Origin: an uncultured Acidimicrobiaceae bacterium | GTDB taxonomy: Bacteria; Actinomycetota; Acidimicrobiia; Acidimicrobiales; Ilumatobacteraceae | Length of the DNA: 37,111 bases | Direction of reading: 5' to 3' | Assembly (NCBI GenBank): GCA_903929185.1 | Contig: CAIYTS010000068.1 | Location: forward strand, 1 to 37,111 | Shown: positions 26,934 through 36,221 of the stretch, in pieces | Layout: each line of letters begins with the position of its first letter | How positions within the stretch are numbered: the stretch's first letter is position 1 | Notes under the pieces: model-generated | What the model was told of the DNA's origin: nothing | Database searches by the model: none | Seen by the model: only the letters and a program-made list of their open reading frames with translations | Position numbers and translations under genes: made by a program

Positions 26934-27674
26934 CTATTGAATCGGAACCGTAAAGATGATTCCACAAGAATCAAATGCGCGCTGAAACTGACTTTGATAC
27001 TGAGCATTATTAGCGTTAGCCCCGCTGACATCGTAAATGCCCGACAACGAGGTGCCTAAACAAGAAGCTTCAACATCCGTGACAGTCAGACCGAATTGAG
27101 TTGCAATCATTTTTCCGATGACAGATAGTTCTGATGTGTCATTCACCGTATTCATCGTGGGGTCGGTTGCTGTCGGACTCCGTATGGAATTCATAGGGAG
27201 TGTCACTTCGGCGTCTGCAAGTGGTGCAACAGTTGAAGGCATGCCGCACTGAGCAACTATCACGGACTCGACAGCATTGGCTTCTCGAAGTGATACCTCC
27301 GAGCCGAGCGTTTCTGCCGCGGTGAGAGCATCTGCAATATCTAGCGCTCGGTTCACATCCCAATTGACGGTCTCCATTACAGCAATGAAAGCAGAGATCT
27401 TTGTGGCAAGCGCCGTAGCTTCAATTGTCACTGATTTTTCTGTCACCGCAATGACCGTACGTTCGTACGCCGAATTAGATTCAGATCGTAATTGGGCATA
27501 TCGATCTTCAGAGAAATTATCTAAGCCTTGTGAAAAACTGGATACGTAGTCTGAGATTGAAATCTTCGATGTGCATACCGAATCGGACTTTGAGGAACAA
27601 GACGCCATCAGACCCAATAATCCGATTAGCAACACAACCCTTGCTGTGGGAATACGGCGGGTACAAAACGTCAC
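26934..27674 (-). CDS. Hypothetical lipoprotein
   Basis: Type II signal peptide RRIPTARVVLLIGLLGLMASCSS with lipobox LMASC; no recognised domain. Confidence 0.65.
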   Translation of the reverse strand: MTFCTRRIPTARVVLLIGLLGLMASCSSKSDSVCTSKISISDYVSSFSQGLDNFSEDRYAQLRSESNSAYERTVIAVTEKSVTIEATALATKISAFIAVMETVNWDVNRALDIADALTAAETLGSEVSLREANAVESVIVAQCGMPSTVAPLADAEVTLPMNSIRSPTATDPTMNTVNDTSELSVIGKMIATQFGLTVTDVEASCLGTSLSGIYDVSGANANNAQYQSQFQRAFDSCGIIFTVPIQ

Positions 27675-27727
27675 GTTGTCATTCTGCCAGTACTCCCCGG
27701 AGAACTCGCGACACCTAGAGTCTCGCC

Positions 27728-28222
27728 ATGGACAAAATTGATTTCTCTATGGCTGTTTTACGAATATCGATGGGAGCATCGATTGCCTATCACGGCGTAA
27801 ACAAAGCAAAAAGTCTCGCCGGCACTACATCGTGGTTCGCAAGCATTGGAATGAAGTGGTCAAGGCAACAAGCAATGCTTGCTGCCACTACTGAAATATT
27901 TGCGGGGATTGGTCTCATTCTTGGTATCGCAACCCCATTGACGTGTACTGCAGTGATAGCGCTCATGACAGTTGCCATTATCACCGTCCATGCACGTGTC
28001 GGCTATTTCATCTTCCTTCCGAACGGCGGATGGGAATACTGCGCCTCGATCATCGCAGTAAGTGCGGCGATTGGCGTGACAGGACCAGGATCATGGTCAC
28101 TCGACAACGCGTGGAACACCAACCAGTCCATTGGGGCGTTTGCTTTGCCCATCGGAATCGCTAGCGCGCTGTGCCATTTGGCGCTGTGCTGGCGACCACA
28201 AACAAACGCTCCCACGGCATAG
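27728..28222 (+). CDS. DoxX family membrane protein
   Basis: AVLRISMGASIAYHGVNKAKSLAGTTSWFASIGM, four TM segments. Confidence 0.85.
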   Translation: MDKIDFSMAVLRISMGASIAYHGVNKAKSLAGTTSWFASIGMKWSRQQAMLAATTEIFAGIGLILGIATPLTCTAVIALMTVAIITVHARVGYFIFLPNGGWEYCASIIAVSAAIGVTGPGSWSLDNAWNTNQSIGAFALPIGIASALCHLALCWRPQTNAPTA

Positions 28223-28232
28223 CCTTCACATC

Positions 28233-28754
28233 GTGATTCTCCGTCGATTTACTCGCATCCTGCTTACTTCTATTTGTGTACTCATAGCCGGAATGTGGGT
28301 GTATGCATTCGGGTTCGCACCGCGGGAAAGTTTCAACAAGATCCATGACAGTGCATGGCAGGCACGCTCACAAGCTCATTGCAAAGCAGCCGAAGATGTG
28401 CGTTTCTCATTCCAAGATCTCACTCCAATGAAGGCCAACGACCCGTTAGCCCTTCAAGCGAAAGCCAAATTGGTTGACGCCGCTACTGACGCATTGGAAG
28501 ACGCGATCAACCTCATTGCTGCAGATAAACCTGCAGACGCCAAAGGTCAAGAATTGGTTCCTGAATGGATAGCTGATTACCGCATGTACATCAAAGACAG
28601 GCGAGCTTTTGCTCAAGCACTTACGGTCGCAACTACGCGTCCATATTTCGCTGAAAGTGAAGTTGAGGGCGTACCAGTCAGTGAACGAATTAGTAAATTT
28701 GCTCGAGAGAACGACATGAAGACATGTCAAACTCCGTACGACTTATCGGTTTAA
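28233..28754 (+). CDS. Hypothetical membrane-anchored protein
   Basis: GTG start; single N-terminal TM (ILLTSICVLIAGMWVYAFGF), 173 aa; follows DoxX gene by 10 nt. Confidence 0.6.
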   Translation: MILRRFTRILLTSICVLIAGMWVYAFGFAPRESFNKIHDSAWQARSQAHCKAAEDVRFSFQDLTPMKANDPLALQAKAKLVDAATDALEDAINLIAADKPADAKGQELVPEWIADYRMYIKDRRAFAQALTVATTRPYFAESEVEGVPVSERISKFARENDMKTCQTPYDLSV

Positions 28755-29371
28755 TCGACAGTCACCCATCCATTGTCTGGGTCGTATCGGCGTATAACTC
28801 TCGCAGGCGAACCAACAGCAACTGAGTAATCAGGAATGTCATGAGTAACAACAGCATTCGCACCGATCACTACGTGTTTTCCGATAGTTACTCCTGGTAA
28901 AACTACTGCTCCGTATCCGAGCCACGACCCGTCACCGATCATTACGGCGCGCTCTGGTTGAGATTGTTGCGAGATCGGGCGAGAGACATCTTCGTATCCA
29001 TGATTTTGATCAGTGATGTACACATGATGTCCGGTCCACACATCGTTTCCGATTGTGATTGAAAAATGACCCACTATGCCGCTGCCGCGACCAATGAGAC
29101 AACGATCGCCAATCGAGACAACTACTTCTGAAATACATTTCTGCCCTGGCACCATGCCGGCTGACAAAGCAACATCAGGACCTATCAATGTGTCAGTGCC
29201 AATGGAGATGTATTCCTCGTTAAAGATTGTGGCGGGCTTCCACATAATCAAGCTTCGATCACCAAAGGCGGCAAATTTTTTACCGCGGGAATCGGTAGCG
29301 CTGGTCGATGCCCAGAATGTCAGACGTCGGTTTAGGTCGACATAAATACGACCGGCTAACTGTCTGAACAT
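28751..29371 (-). CDS. Acyltransferase with left-handed beta-helix (hexapeptide repeats, xenobiotic/maltose acetyltransferase type)
   Basis: VSIGDRCLIGRGSGIVGHFSITIGNDVWTGHHVYITDQNHGYEDV, IGDGSWLGYGAVVLPGVTIGKHVVIGANAVVT; ATG 29371 preferred. Confidence 0.88.
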   Translation of the reverse strand: MFRQLAGRIYVDLNRRLTFWASTSATDSRGKKFAAFGDRSLIMWKPATIFNEEYISIGTDTLIGPDVALSAGMVPGQKCISEVVVSIGDRCLIGRGSGIVGHFSITIGNDVWTGHHVYITDQNHGYEDVSRPISQQSQPERAVMIGDGSWLGYGAVVLPGVTIGKHVVIGANAVVTHDIPDYSVAVGSPARVIRRYDPDNGWVTVD

Positions 29372-29419
29372 AGAGCACACGCTAGTGAACCATCCAGTAC
29401 TTACGGGTACCGTATTGAC

Positions 29420-30847
29420 ATGCAGAATCAGCCTCACACAATCGTTACGGAACGCGGAACCCTCACCGGACTCATCTCGCCGAATGGCAGTTGCGAGTTT
29501 CTGGGCATCCCTTTTGCTTCCGCGGATCGATTAGAAAATCCCGTAGACATCTCCTCATGGGATGACAATTTTGCTGCGACTTCCTATGGGCCCATCTGCC
29601 CACAGACACCAGGAATGCTGGAGATGGCGCTCAATATGGATGCTTCCCAGATGAAAGAAGATTGTCTAAATCTCAACGTCTTCACACCTCGCACGCCAAC
29701 TGAAGGCATGTCTCTCCCCGTCCTTGTCTGGATTCATGGCGGCGCATATACAAATGGTGCTGGCTCGGTTGCCTGGTATCACGGAGAATCTCTCGCTTCG
29801 CGCGACACCGTTGTTGTCACGATCAACTACCGACTCGGACCATTGGGTTTCCTTGGTGTCGGCAACTACGGAACTCTCGACATGTTGTCTGCTTTGCGTT
29901 GGGTGCAGCGAAACATTTCGGTGTTTGGCGGCAATAGCAATAACGTCACAATTTTCGGTGAATCAGCAGGAGGTTCAGCAGTTTTGTCATTACTTGCTAG
30001 TCCAGAAATTAGTGGATTAGCGCATAAGGCCTGGGCCATGAGCCCATCGATCGGGCAACTCCGCGACACACCACGTGCCATTGAATTGGAAAAACAATTC
30101 ATTGAACTTGCTGGCGTCAGAACTCTCGCAGACGTTAAGTCAATGTCAGTTGAAGACATTCTTGCCGTACAACAAATACAAATGACGTCGCCGACTAAAG
30201 CATTTGATTTCTATTCACCAACTGCAGGTGGAGCTTCCCTTTCCACTGACATACTCGGCACTGCAGCTCGTTCGGCGATTCCACTTGTTGTCGGCACCAA
30301 CAGAGACGAGAACAAGTTGTGGTCAACATTCGACGAATCTCTCGCTAACGCTGACATCTCGCATTGGGAGACATTCACAGACGAAACATTCGGCAATAAA
30401 TCTCAGCAAGCTCGAATTGCCTATGAATCTCTTCGTCCCGGCGAATCACCCCGTGAGCTCATGTCGGCTGTCAGCACTGACACAGGATTTCGACAACCAG
30501 CTCAGCGCTTATGTGAAACTCGTGTAGGCAATAACACACCGACATGGATGTATTGGTTCACATGGCCAACTCCTGCCTTTGGTGGTGCGGTTGGTTGTTG
30601 TCATGCGCTCGATATCCCCTTCGCATTCGACAATCTGGATGCAGAGGGCGTACTGATGATGACCGGAGACGGCGCCGAACGCGCTGGCATTGCCGACAGG
30701 TTTGCCTCCGAAATCGTTGCCTTTGCAACTCATGGACACCCAACCTGGAGTCAGTTCAATGTCGACGAGCGCCCAACCCTTGTGATTGATGCCGTGACAC
30801 AGTTGACCCATGACCCTGAACCTGAGATTCGCGTCCTCTATTCCTGA
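29420..30847 (+). CDS. Carboxylesterase family (type B) protein
   Basis: EDCLNLNVFTP, VLVWIHGGAYTNGAGS, IFGESAGGSAVLSLLAS. Confidence 0.94.
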   Translation: MQNQPHTIVTERGTLTGLISPNGSCEFLGIPFASADRLENPVDISSWDDNFAATSYGPICPQTPGMLEMALNMDASQMKEDCLNLNVFTPRTPTEGMSLPVLVWIHGGAYTNGAGSVAWYHGESLASRDTVVVTINYRLGPLGFLGVGNYGTLDMLSALRWVQRNISVFGGNSNNVTIFGESAGGSAVLSLLASPEISGLAHKAWAMSPSIGQLRDTPRAIELEKQFIELAGVRTLADVKSMSVEDILAVQQIQMTSPTKAFDFYSPTAGGASLSTDILGTAARSAIPLVVGTNRDENKLWSTFDESLANADISHWETFTDETFGNKSQQARIAYESLRPGESPRELMSAVSTDTGFRQPAQRLCETRVGNNTPTWMYWFTWPTPAFGGAVGCCHALDIPFAFDNLDAEGVLMMTGDGAERAGIADRFASEIVAFATHGHPTWSQFNVDERPTLVIDAVTQLTHDPEPEIRVLYS

Positions 30848-30916
30848 GTGACAAACGACCAAATCCAAGACACCTCAGTTCACCCATAGCCTTGTTTTCT
30901 CAAGGAGATCCCGACA

Positions 30917-31735
30917 ATGTCTAACCCCCGCGTCAAGTTCATCGTGCCGCATCTACTCGAACGCAAGAACTCTTCCGAAGCGCTGACCATGGTCACCGCT
31001 TACGACTCAACATTTGCTTCCATCGTTGATGAAGCTGGTGTTGATCTGATTCTTGTGGGTGACTCTGTTGCAACAGTGATGCAGGGACAAAAGACAACAC
31101 TCGGTGTATCAATGGAACATATGGAGTACCACGTTCAGATGGTTGCTTCTGTCAAGCCCAAAGCGCTCATCGTCGGGGACATGCCATTTGGGTCGTACCA
31201 AGCTTCAGCAATAGACGCAGTGAAGAATGCTGTTCGCCTCATTAAGGCCGGTGCCGAGATTGTAAAACTCGAAGGTGGCGTACACGTACAGGAACAGATA
31301 GAAGCAATTGTTCGCGCAGACATTCCCGTGATGGGGCATATTGGATTAACGCCGCAGAGCTATCACCGCATGGGTGGCAACAAGGTGCAAGGACGATCGG
31401 ATGGAGAGCAATCTGGTGGCCGAGACAGAATTTTGTCTGACGCTCGAGCGATTGAAGAGGCAGGCGTCTGTGCGTTCGTTATCGAAGCAGTGCCCGCTTC
31501 GCTAGCAACTGAAATCACTGCCGCTACAAGGGTTCCAACAATAGGTATTGGAGCTGGCGTTAATTGTGATGGACAAGTTCTCGTACTTCATGATCTTCTG
31601 GGACTCTCAGAACGAACATTCACATTCGCTAAGGCGTACAGCAATCTTCGGCAACTCTCTCTGAATGCTGTCTCTGAGTATGTGTCCGATGTCCAACAAC
31701 GTCGCTTTCCAGACTCAACCAACAGTTTCCAATAA
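30917..31735 (+). CDS. panB: 3-methyl-2-oxobutanoate hydroxymethyltransferase
   Basis: MVTAYDSTFASIVDEAGVDLILVGDSVATVMQG, VGDMPFGSYQ, VMGHIGLTPQSYHRMGG; AAGGAG SD. Confidence 0.96.
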   Translation: MSNPRVKFIVPHLLERKNSSEALTMVTAYDSTFASIVDEAGVDLILVGDSVATVMQGQKTTLGVSMEHMEYHVQMVASVKPKALIVGDMPFGSYQASAIDAVKNAVRLIKAGAEIVKLEGGVHVQEQIEAIVRADIPVMGHIGLTPQSYHRMGGNKVQGRSDGEQSGGRDRILSDARAIEEAGVCAFVIEAVPASLATEITAATRVPTIGIGAGVNCDGQVLVLHDLLGLSERTFTFAKAYSNLRQLSLNAVSEYVSDVQQRRFPDSTNSFQ

Positions 31736-31737
31736 CG

Positions 31738-32592
31738 ATGCACATTGTTCGATCTATCGACGAGATGCAGCAATGGTCTGCAAACGAAAGAAACCTCGGA
31801 AAGACAATCGGTTTCGTACCGACAATGGGCGCGTTACACAACGGCCATTCCGAACTGTTTGGTCGCAGCGTTCTTGAGCACGACCGCACCGTTGTTTCAA
31901 TATTCGTCAATGCTTTGCAATTCAATAACAGCGCCGACCTAGAGGCTTATCCACGTCAACTAGAAAAAGACATTGTGATAGCCGAGGAAACAAACGTTGA
32001 CGCTCTGTTTGTTCCGAGTCACGACGAGATGTATCCACCCAATTTCTCGTCAACTATTTCGGCCGGCGACATTGCTGCCCACATGGAGGGCCTTCATCGC
32101 CCTGGACACTTTGACGGCGTTGCAACCGTTGTCGTAAAACTGCTGAATGCAGTCTCACCTGATGCGGCATATTTCGGAATCAAGGATTTCCAACAGGTAG
32201 CTGTTATTCGACAAGTCGTTCGTGACCTCAACATCGCCTGTCAAATCGTTAGTGTCCCCACAGTTCGTGAAGCCGATGGTCTTGCACTCTCTAGTCGCAA
32301 CGTCCGTTTAACATCCGAAGATCGACAAGAAGCCGTCCAGATTTACCGTTTGCTACGCGAGTTGGCCACGCTCAGCCTTGAGACACCAACATCATCGGCG
32401 GACATCAAAAAGGCTTTCATAACCAGACTTGAGTCTTCTTCGAATGGAATTGTGGAATACGTAGAAGTTGTTGACTCACAGAACTTGAGACCAACAATCA
32501 CCGCGACTACCGATTCAACCATTTGTGTGGCCGTTTGGTTCGGCGATGTTCGACTAATAGACAACATCAGCATCGATTCGTCGCCCTCCTAA
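31738..32592 (+). CDS. panC: Pantoate--beta-alanine ligase
   Basis: IGFVPTMGALHNGHSELF, SIFVNALQFN, RPGHFDGVATVVVKLLN, YFGIKDFQQVAVI, LALSSRNVRLT. Confidence 0.96.
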   Translation: MHIVRSIDEMQQWSANERNLGKTIGFVPTMGALHNGHSELFGRSVLEHDRTVVSIFVNALQFNNSADLEAYPRQLEKDIVIAEETNVDALFVPSHDEMYPPNFSSTISAGDIAAHMEGLHRPGHFDGVATVVVKLLNAVSPDAAYFGIKDFQQVAVIRQVVRDLNIACQIVSVPTVREADGLALSSRNVRLTSEDRQEAVQIYRLLRELATLSLETPTSSADIKKAFITRLESSSNGIVEYVEVVDSQNLRPTITATTDSTICVAVWFGDVRLIDNISIDSSPS

Positions 32593-32601
32593 ACTAAAGC
32601 G

Positions 32602-33993
32602 ATGGACCAGACCTTTTCGCAATGGCCTCCTTCGCTCTGGTCAGAAGATGCTCTTCGTTGGAACTTTCATCCCTTGAGCCATGCACAATCATTCGATGTG
32701 GTGATCGTTGGTGCCGGATACAGTGGTCTGTGGACCGCGCATCACTTATTGAAGCGTGACTCCTCGCTTTCGATAGCAATTCTCGATGCGCAACAACCCG
32801 GATTCGGTGCAAGTGGTCGAAACGGCGGCTGGTGTAGTGCATTTAGCCCGATGTCACTCGAAGCGGTTGCCGCTCAGTCGAGCAAGCAACAAGCCATCGA
32901 ACTGCAACAAGCCCTCATTAAATCTGTAGATGAAATTGGTTCATATATTGCGAAATCGGATATTGAATGCGGGTGGCACAAAGGCGGGACACTCTCCTTC
33001 GCCCGCATCCAGCCACAACTGGAACGAATCAAAGCTTCAATCAGATTGTGCCGTGAATTTGGCTTTGATGAATCTTTTCTTGAATTCATCACGGCAGATC
33101 AAGCCGACAGTCGAATCCATATCCCCAATTCGCTTGGAGCGTCATACAGTCCACATTGCGCTGCATTGCATCCGGCTCAGTTGGTTGACGGCCTCGTGCG
33201 CCAACTGCAAACTCAAGGTGTTCATTTCTTCGGTTCGACTCGCGTGACACGTATCGAACCACACGTCGTGACTGCACAAACGCCTAGGGGCGCTGTAACA
33301 GCGTCGTCACGGTGGATAATCCGCGCCACAGAGGGATTCACGGCGCGCATGCCTCAATTTCGAAGAGACGTCGCTCCCCTGTATTCGTACATGATCGCTA
33401 CGAGCCCACTCACTGATAAGCAATGGGGTGATATCGGGTGGGACAACAGAGAGACAATTTCCGACGGACGAAATTTGGTGATCTACGCACAGCGAACCGC
33501 AGATGGGCGCATAGCGTTCGGCGGTCGAGGCGCACCGTACCAGTACTCAAGTCGCATCGGGCCAAATTTTGACAACAATGACACGATTCATGCACTCATC
33601 GAGAAATCGATGCGCGAAATGTTTCCTTCAATTGCAGACATACCTGTCACTCATCGATGGGGCGGCGCACTCGGAGTCCACCGCGATTGGTTCACCTCTG
33701 CACGCATTGATCTCAACACTCACATTGCTTCCTTGGGTGGATATGTCGGTGACGGAGTTGCTTTCAGTTATGTCGCTGCAAAGGAGGTGGCGCAATCAAT
33801 CCTTAGCGTTACGCCCAATCATCGACCGTTACCAATTGTGAACCATGTGTCACCACGATGGGAACCGGAACCGCTTCGCTACGTCGGAATCAATTCACTG
33901 TTGCGATTGACAAGTCGAGCAGACGAAACAGAGACGAAAACAGGTCGAAGAAGCAGATTCATCGTTTGGTTATTAGGAAAGTTGATTCCTTAA
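32602..33993 (+). CDS. FAD-dependent oxidoreductase (DAO family)
   Basis: DVVIVGAGYSGLWTAHHLLKR, GFGASGRNGGWCSA, GAPYQYSSRIG, HRWGGALGVHRD. Confidence 0.92.
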   Translation: MDQTFSQWPPSLWSEDALRWNFHPLSHAQSFDVVIVGAGYSGLWTAHHLLKRDSSLSIAILDAQQPGFGASGRNGGWCSAFSPMSLEAVAAQSSKQQAIELQQALIKSVDEIGSYIAKSDIECGWHKGGTLSFARIQPQLERIKASIRLCREFGFDESFLEFITADQADSRIHIPNSLGASYSPHCAALHPAQLVDGLVRQLQTQGVHFFGSTRVTRIEPHVVTAQTPRGAVTASSRWIIRATEGFTARMPQFRRDVAPLYSYMIATSPLTDKQWGDIGWDNRETISDGRNLVIYAQRTADGRIAFGGRGAPYQYSSRIGPNFDNNDTIHALIEKSMREMFPSIADIPVTHRWGGALGVHRDWFTSARIDLNTHIASLGGYVGDGVAFSYVAAKEVAQSILSVTPNHRPLPIVNHVSPRWEPEPLRYVGINSLLRLTSRADETETKTGRRSRFIVWLLGKLIP

Positions 33994-35477
33994 CGATGCA
34001 GATCTTTGTCGGACTGATGTACTCGCAGTCGCACACTGAATGCAGAATCCCCCGACAGCACACCCGAACGTCCGAATAATCGTCCGTTTTCCCAGTTTGA
34101 CAAGCCGAGTTCAGGTCGCAAGAGGGAGAATTGTCCGTCCACCCAGCGCGTAAAGCCATCGCCAACGAACGGAGCATTGGTCGATCTCCATACAGCTTCT
34201 TTTTCTGTGTCATTTTCTGAAATAACACTGACTATAAACTGTGGACTGTATTTGTTGAATAGTTCTATGGCCTCACTGACATCATCAACCAACACAACAG
34301 CGAATTCAGGATTCTCTTCCCATTCGTATTCTGTATGTAGTGATTCAATGTTGTTGACTGAAACTTGAGGTTCGTCACTGTCTCCCTCAGAACGACGCAC
34401 CACGATGTTGCTACCTACGGGGAGATATTTCTCTGAACCTTGAACAGCATGAATTCGAGGGCGCACGCCCCTAGCTGCTGCAGCGTGCTCAGCAGCCCTG
34501 GCAATTATTGGCACGTGAACAGAAGCGAAAGTTCTATTCACACAAACGACATTGAGCGTGTTGCATACCTTTCGGTCGAGACTGTGCATGACGCATGATT
34601 CAAGCCGCACGAGATCAGCATCATTGCCGACAATCATCCATGCCCCACCCGTGCCGTGAAGGCTGACGGGAATACCTGATTGTTGAGCAATTGATCCCAA
34701 TTCGGCCACCGCTGAACCTGAACCTCTTGCAACAGCAAGGCTGAGACGAGAATCGGAAAACAGTCCCCAACCAGCGGCGTGTTCAGGAGAATTAAGTAAC
34801 ACAACAGCATGTACAGGGAGTCCCGCTGTCAGAAGCGCCGGACGAATAACAAGATCCATCATTGCGTTTGCTGTTCCCAATGCATCGCTGCCGATGCGAA
34901 AGACCACGGTATTTCCGCCTTTCAGAACACCAGTCGCATCTGCAAACACATTCGGACGTCCTTCAAAGACGAATCCCAAGACTCCCAACGGTGCAGCACG
35001 TTGTTCAACAGACCAGCCTTGATGATCTGTGCGTGACACAAGAGAATCACGCGACATCGGCGCATCTCTCCACATCAACAGTGCCGCAATCATGTCTCGT
35101 CGCATGTTTTCCGACAACACGAGACGGGTGACTGAACGACCACGAGCCCGCGCAGATTCTTCATCCCTGCTGTTCGCTTCCCGCAGTTTTGCGAAAATTG
35201 ACTCATCGCCAATTGCCTCAGCTGCCAAATCAAAGAACCTATTAACGGCGTCATCAGACACTGAGGACAACAAAGTGAACGCGTCGGCGGCAGAAGAAAC
35301 GGCTTCGTCAACCAGATTCACGACCGCCAGAGGTAACCGTCGTATCTCGCCATTGTGCGACAAAGCCAAAACCTGGTCGCCCGGTTTGAGAGATTCAGCG
35401 AATTCCTGGGAGACCACGGTGCGGTATCGCCCAATGGCAACCAAATCTCCAGCTCGAAGTCGTTCGTCACTTGTCAT
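33990..35477 (-). CDS. Divergent glutamate-5-semialdehyde dehydrogenase-like (ProA family) protein with N-terminal extension
   Basis: RAAPLGVLGFVFEGRPNVFADATG, VKGGNTVVFRIGSDAL-like, KVCNTLNVV catalytic Cys region, SLHTEYEW; ATG 35477 preferred over 35735. Confidence 0.78.
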   Translation of the reverse strand: MTSDERLRAGDLVAIGRYRTVVSQEFAESLKPGDQVLALSHNGEIRRLPLAVVNLVDEAVSSAADAFTLLSSVSDDAVNRFFDLAAEAIGDESIFAKLREANSRDEESARARGRSVTRLVLSENMRRDMIAALLMWRDAPMSRDSLVSRTDHQGWSVEQRAAPLGVLGFVFEGRPNVFADATGVLKGGNTVVFRIGSDALGTANAMMDLVIRPALLTAGLPVHAVVLLNSPEHAAGWGLFSDSRLSLAVARGSGSAVAELGSIAQQSGIPVSLHGTGGAWMIVGNDADLVRLESCVMHSLDRKVCNTLNVVCVNRTFASVHVPIIARAAEHAAAARGVRPRIHAVQGSEKYLPVGSNIVVRRSEGDSDEPQVSVNNIESLHTEYEWEENPEFAVVLVDDVSEAIELFNKYSPQFIVSVISENDTEKEAVWRSTNAPFVGDGFTRWVDGQFSLLRPELGLSNWENGRLFGRSGVLSGDSAFSVRLRVHQSDKDLHR

Positions 35478-35482
35478 TGTTC

Positions 35483-35489
35483 TATTCTG
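35483..35489. promoter_or_regulatory. Shared symmetric -10 element of divergent ProA-like and MBL genes
   Basis: TATTCTG: plus -10 TATTCT (7 nt to GTG 35496), minus -10 CAGAAT (6 nt to ATG 35477). Confidence 0.55.
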
Positions 35490-35495
35490 CTGTGT

Positions 35496-36221
35496 GTGAG
35501 TACACAAGATGACAATCCGTTCTATTTTCGCCAACTTCTCAGCGGTCGGGACTTTGGCACCCAGAACCCCATCGCCCACCAGATGGTCAATTTCGCATAC
35601 CTCGTCGGAGACGCCCACACCAAGGAGTGCCTCCTTGTCGACCCTGCGTACGCCGTTGATGACCTTCTCGCAATTGCAGAGGCTGACGGCATGACTGTGA
35701 CCGGGGTCTTGGCAAGTCACTATCACCCCGACCATGTCGGAGGTTCAATGATGGGCCACACGATCGAAGGCGTGGCGTCGTTGCTCGAACGGGTGAACGT
35801 TCCTATCCATGTCAACCGCCATGAAGCGCCATGGGTGCTCAAAACCACGGGAATATCGGAAACTGATCTGATGATTCATGAAGCAGGAGACATAGTCACT
35901 GTCGGAAATGTTGAAGTCACATGTGTCCACACGCCTGGACACACTCCTGGCAGTCAGTGTTTTCTTACTAACGGTTGTCTCATTTCTGGTGACACGCTAT
36001 TTCTCGACGGATGTGGCCGTACCGATCTTCCAGGATCAAACGTTTCAGATATGTACGACAGCCTGACACTTTTAGCTGCGTTACCAAACGACACAGTTGT
36101 TCTGCCAGGCCATCAATATTCAGCACCGTCGGCCGCGCGCCTCTCAGACGTCAAAGAAAATAACTATGTCTTTCGACCACGAACACGAGAGCAATGGCTC
36201 ATGATGTTCGGACACGATTAG
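35496..36221 (+). CDS. MBL-fold metallo-hydrolase (persulfide dioxygenase/glyoxalase II-like)
   Basis: ASHYHPDHVGGSM, HTPGHTPGSQCF, ISGDTLFLDGCGRTDLPGS, VLPGHQY; GTG start 35496. Confidence 0.9.
   Translation: MSTQDDNPFYFRQLLSGRDFGTQNPIAHQMVNFAYLVGDAHTKECLLVDPAYAVDDLLAIAEADGMTVTGVLASHYHPDHVGGSMMGHTIEGVASLLERVNVPIHVNRHEAPWVLKTTGISETDLMIHEAGDIVTVGNVEVTCVHTPGHTPGSQCFLTNGCLISGDTLFLDGCGRTDLPGSNVSDMYDSLTLLAALPNDTVVLPGHQYSAPSAARLSDVKENNYVFRPRTREQWLMMFGHD

Noticed and set aside
35029-35499. 156-aa antisense ORF opposite the ProA-like gene
   Set aside because: Runs through the MBL start region; Ser/Arg/Thr-rich antisense artefact.
35478-35735. N-terminal extension of the ProA-like ORF to 35735
   Set aside because: Overlaps the well-supported MBL coding region; ATG 35477 with a -10-like CAGAAT at 6 nt fits better.
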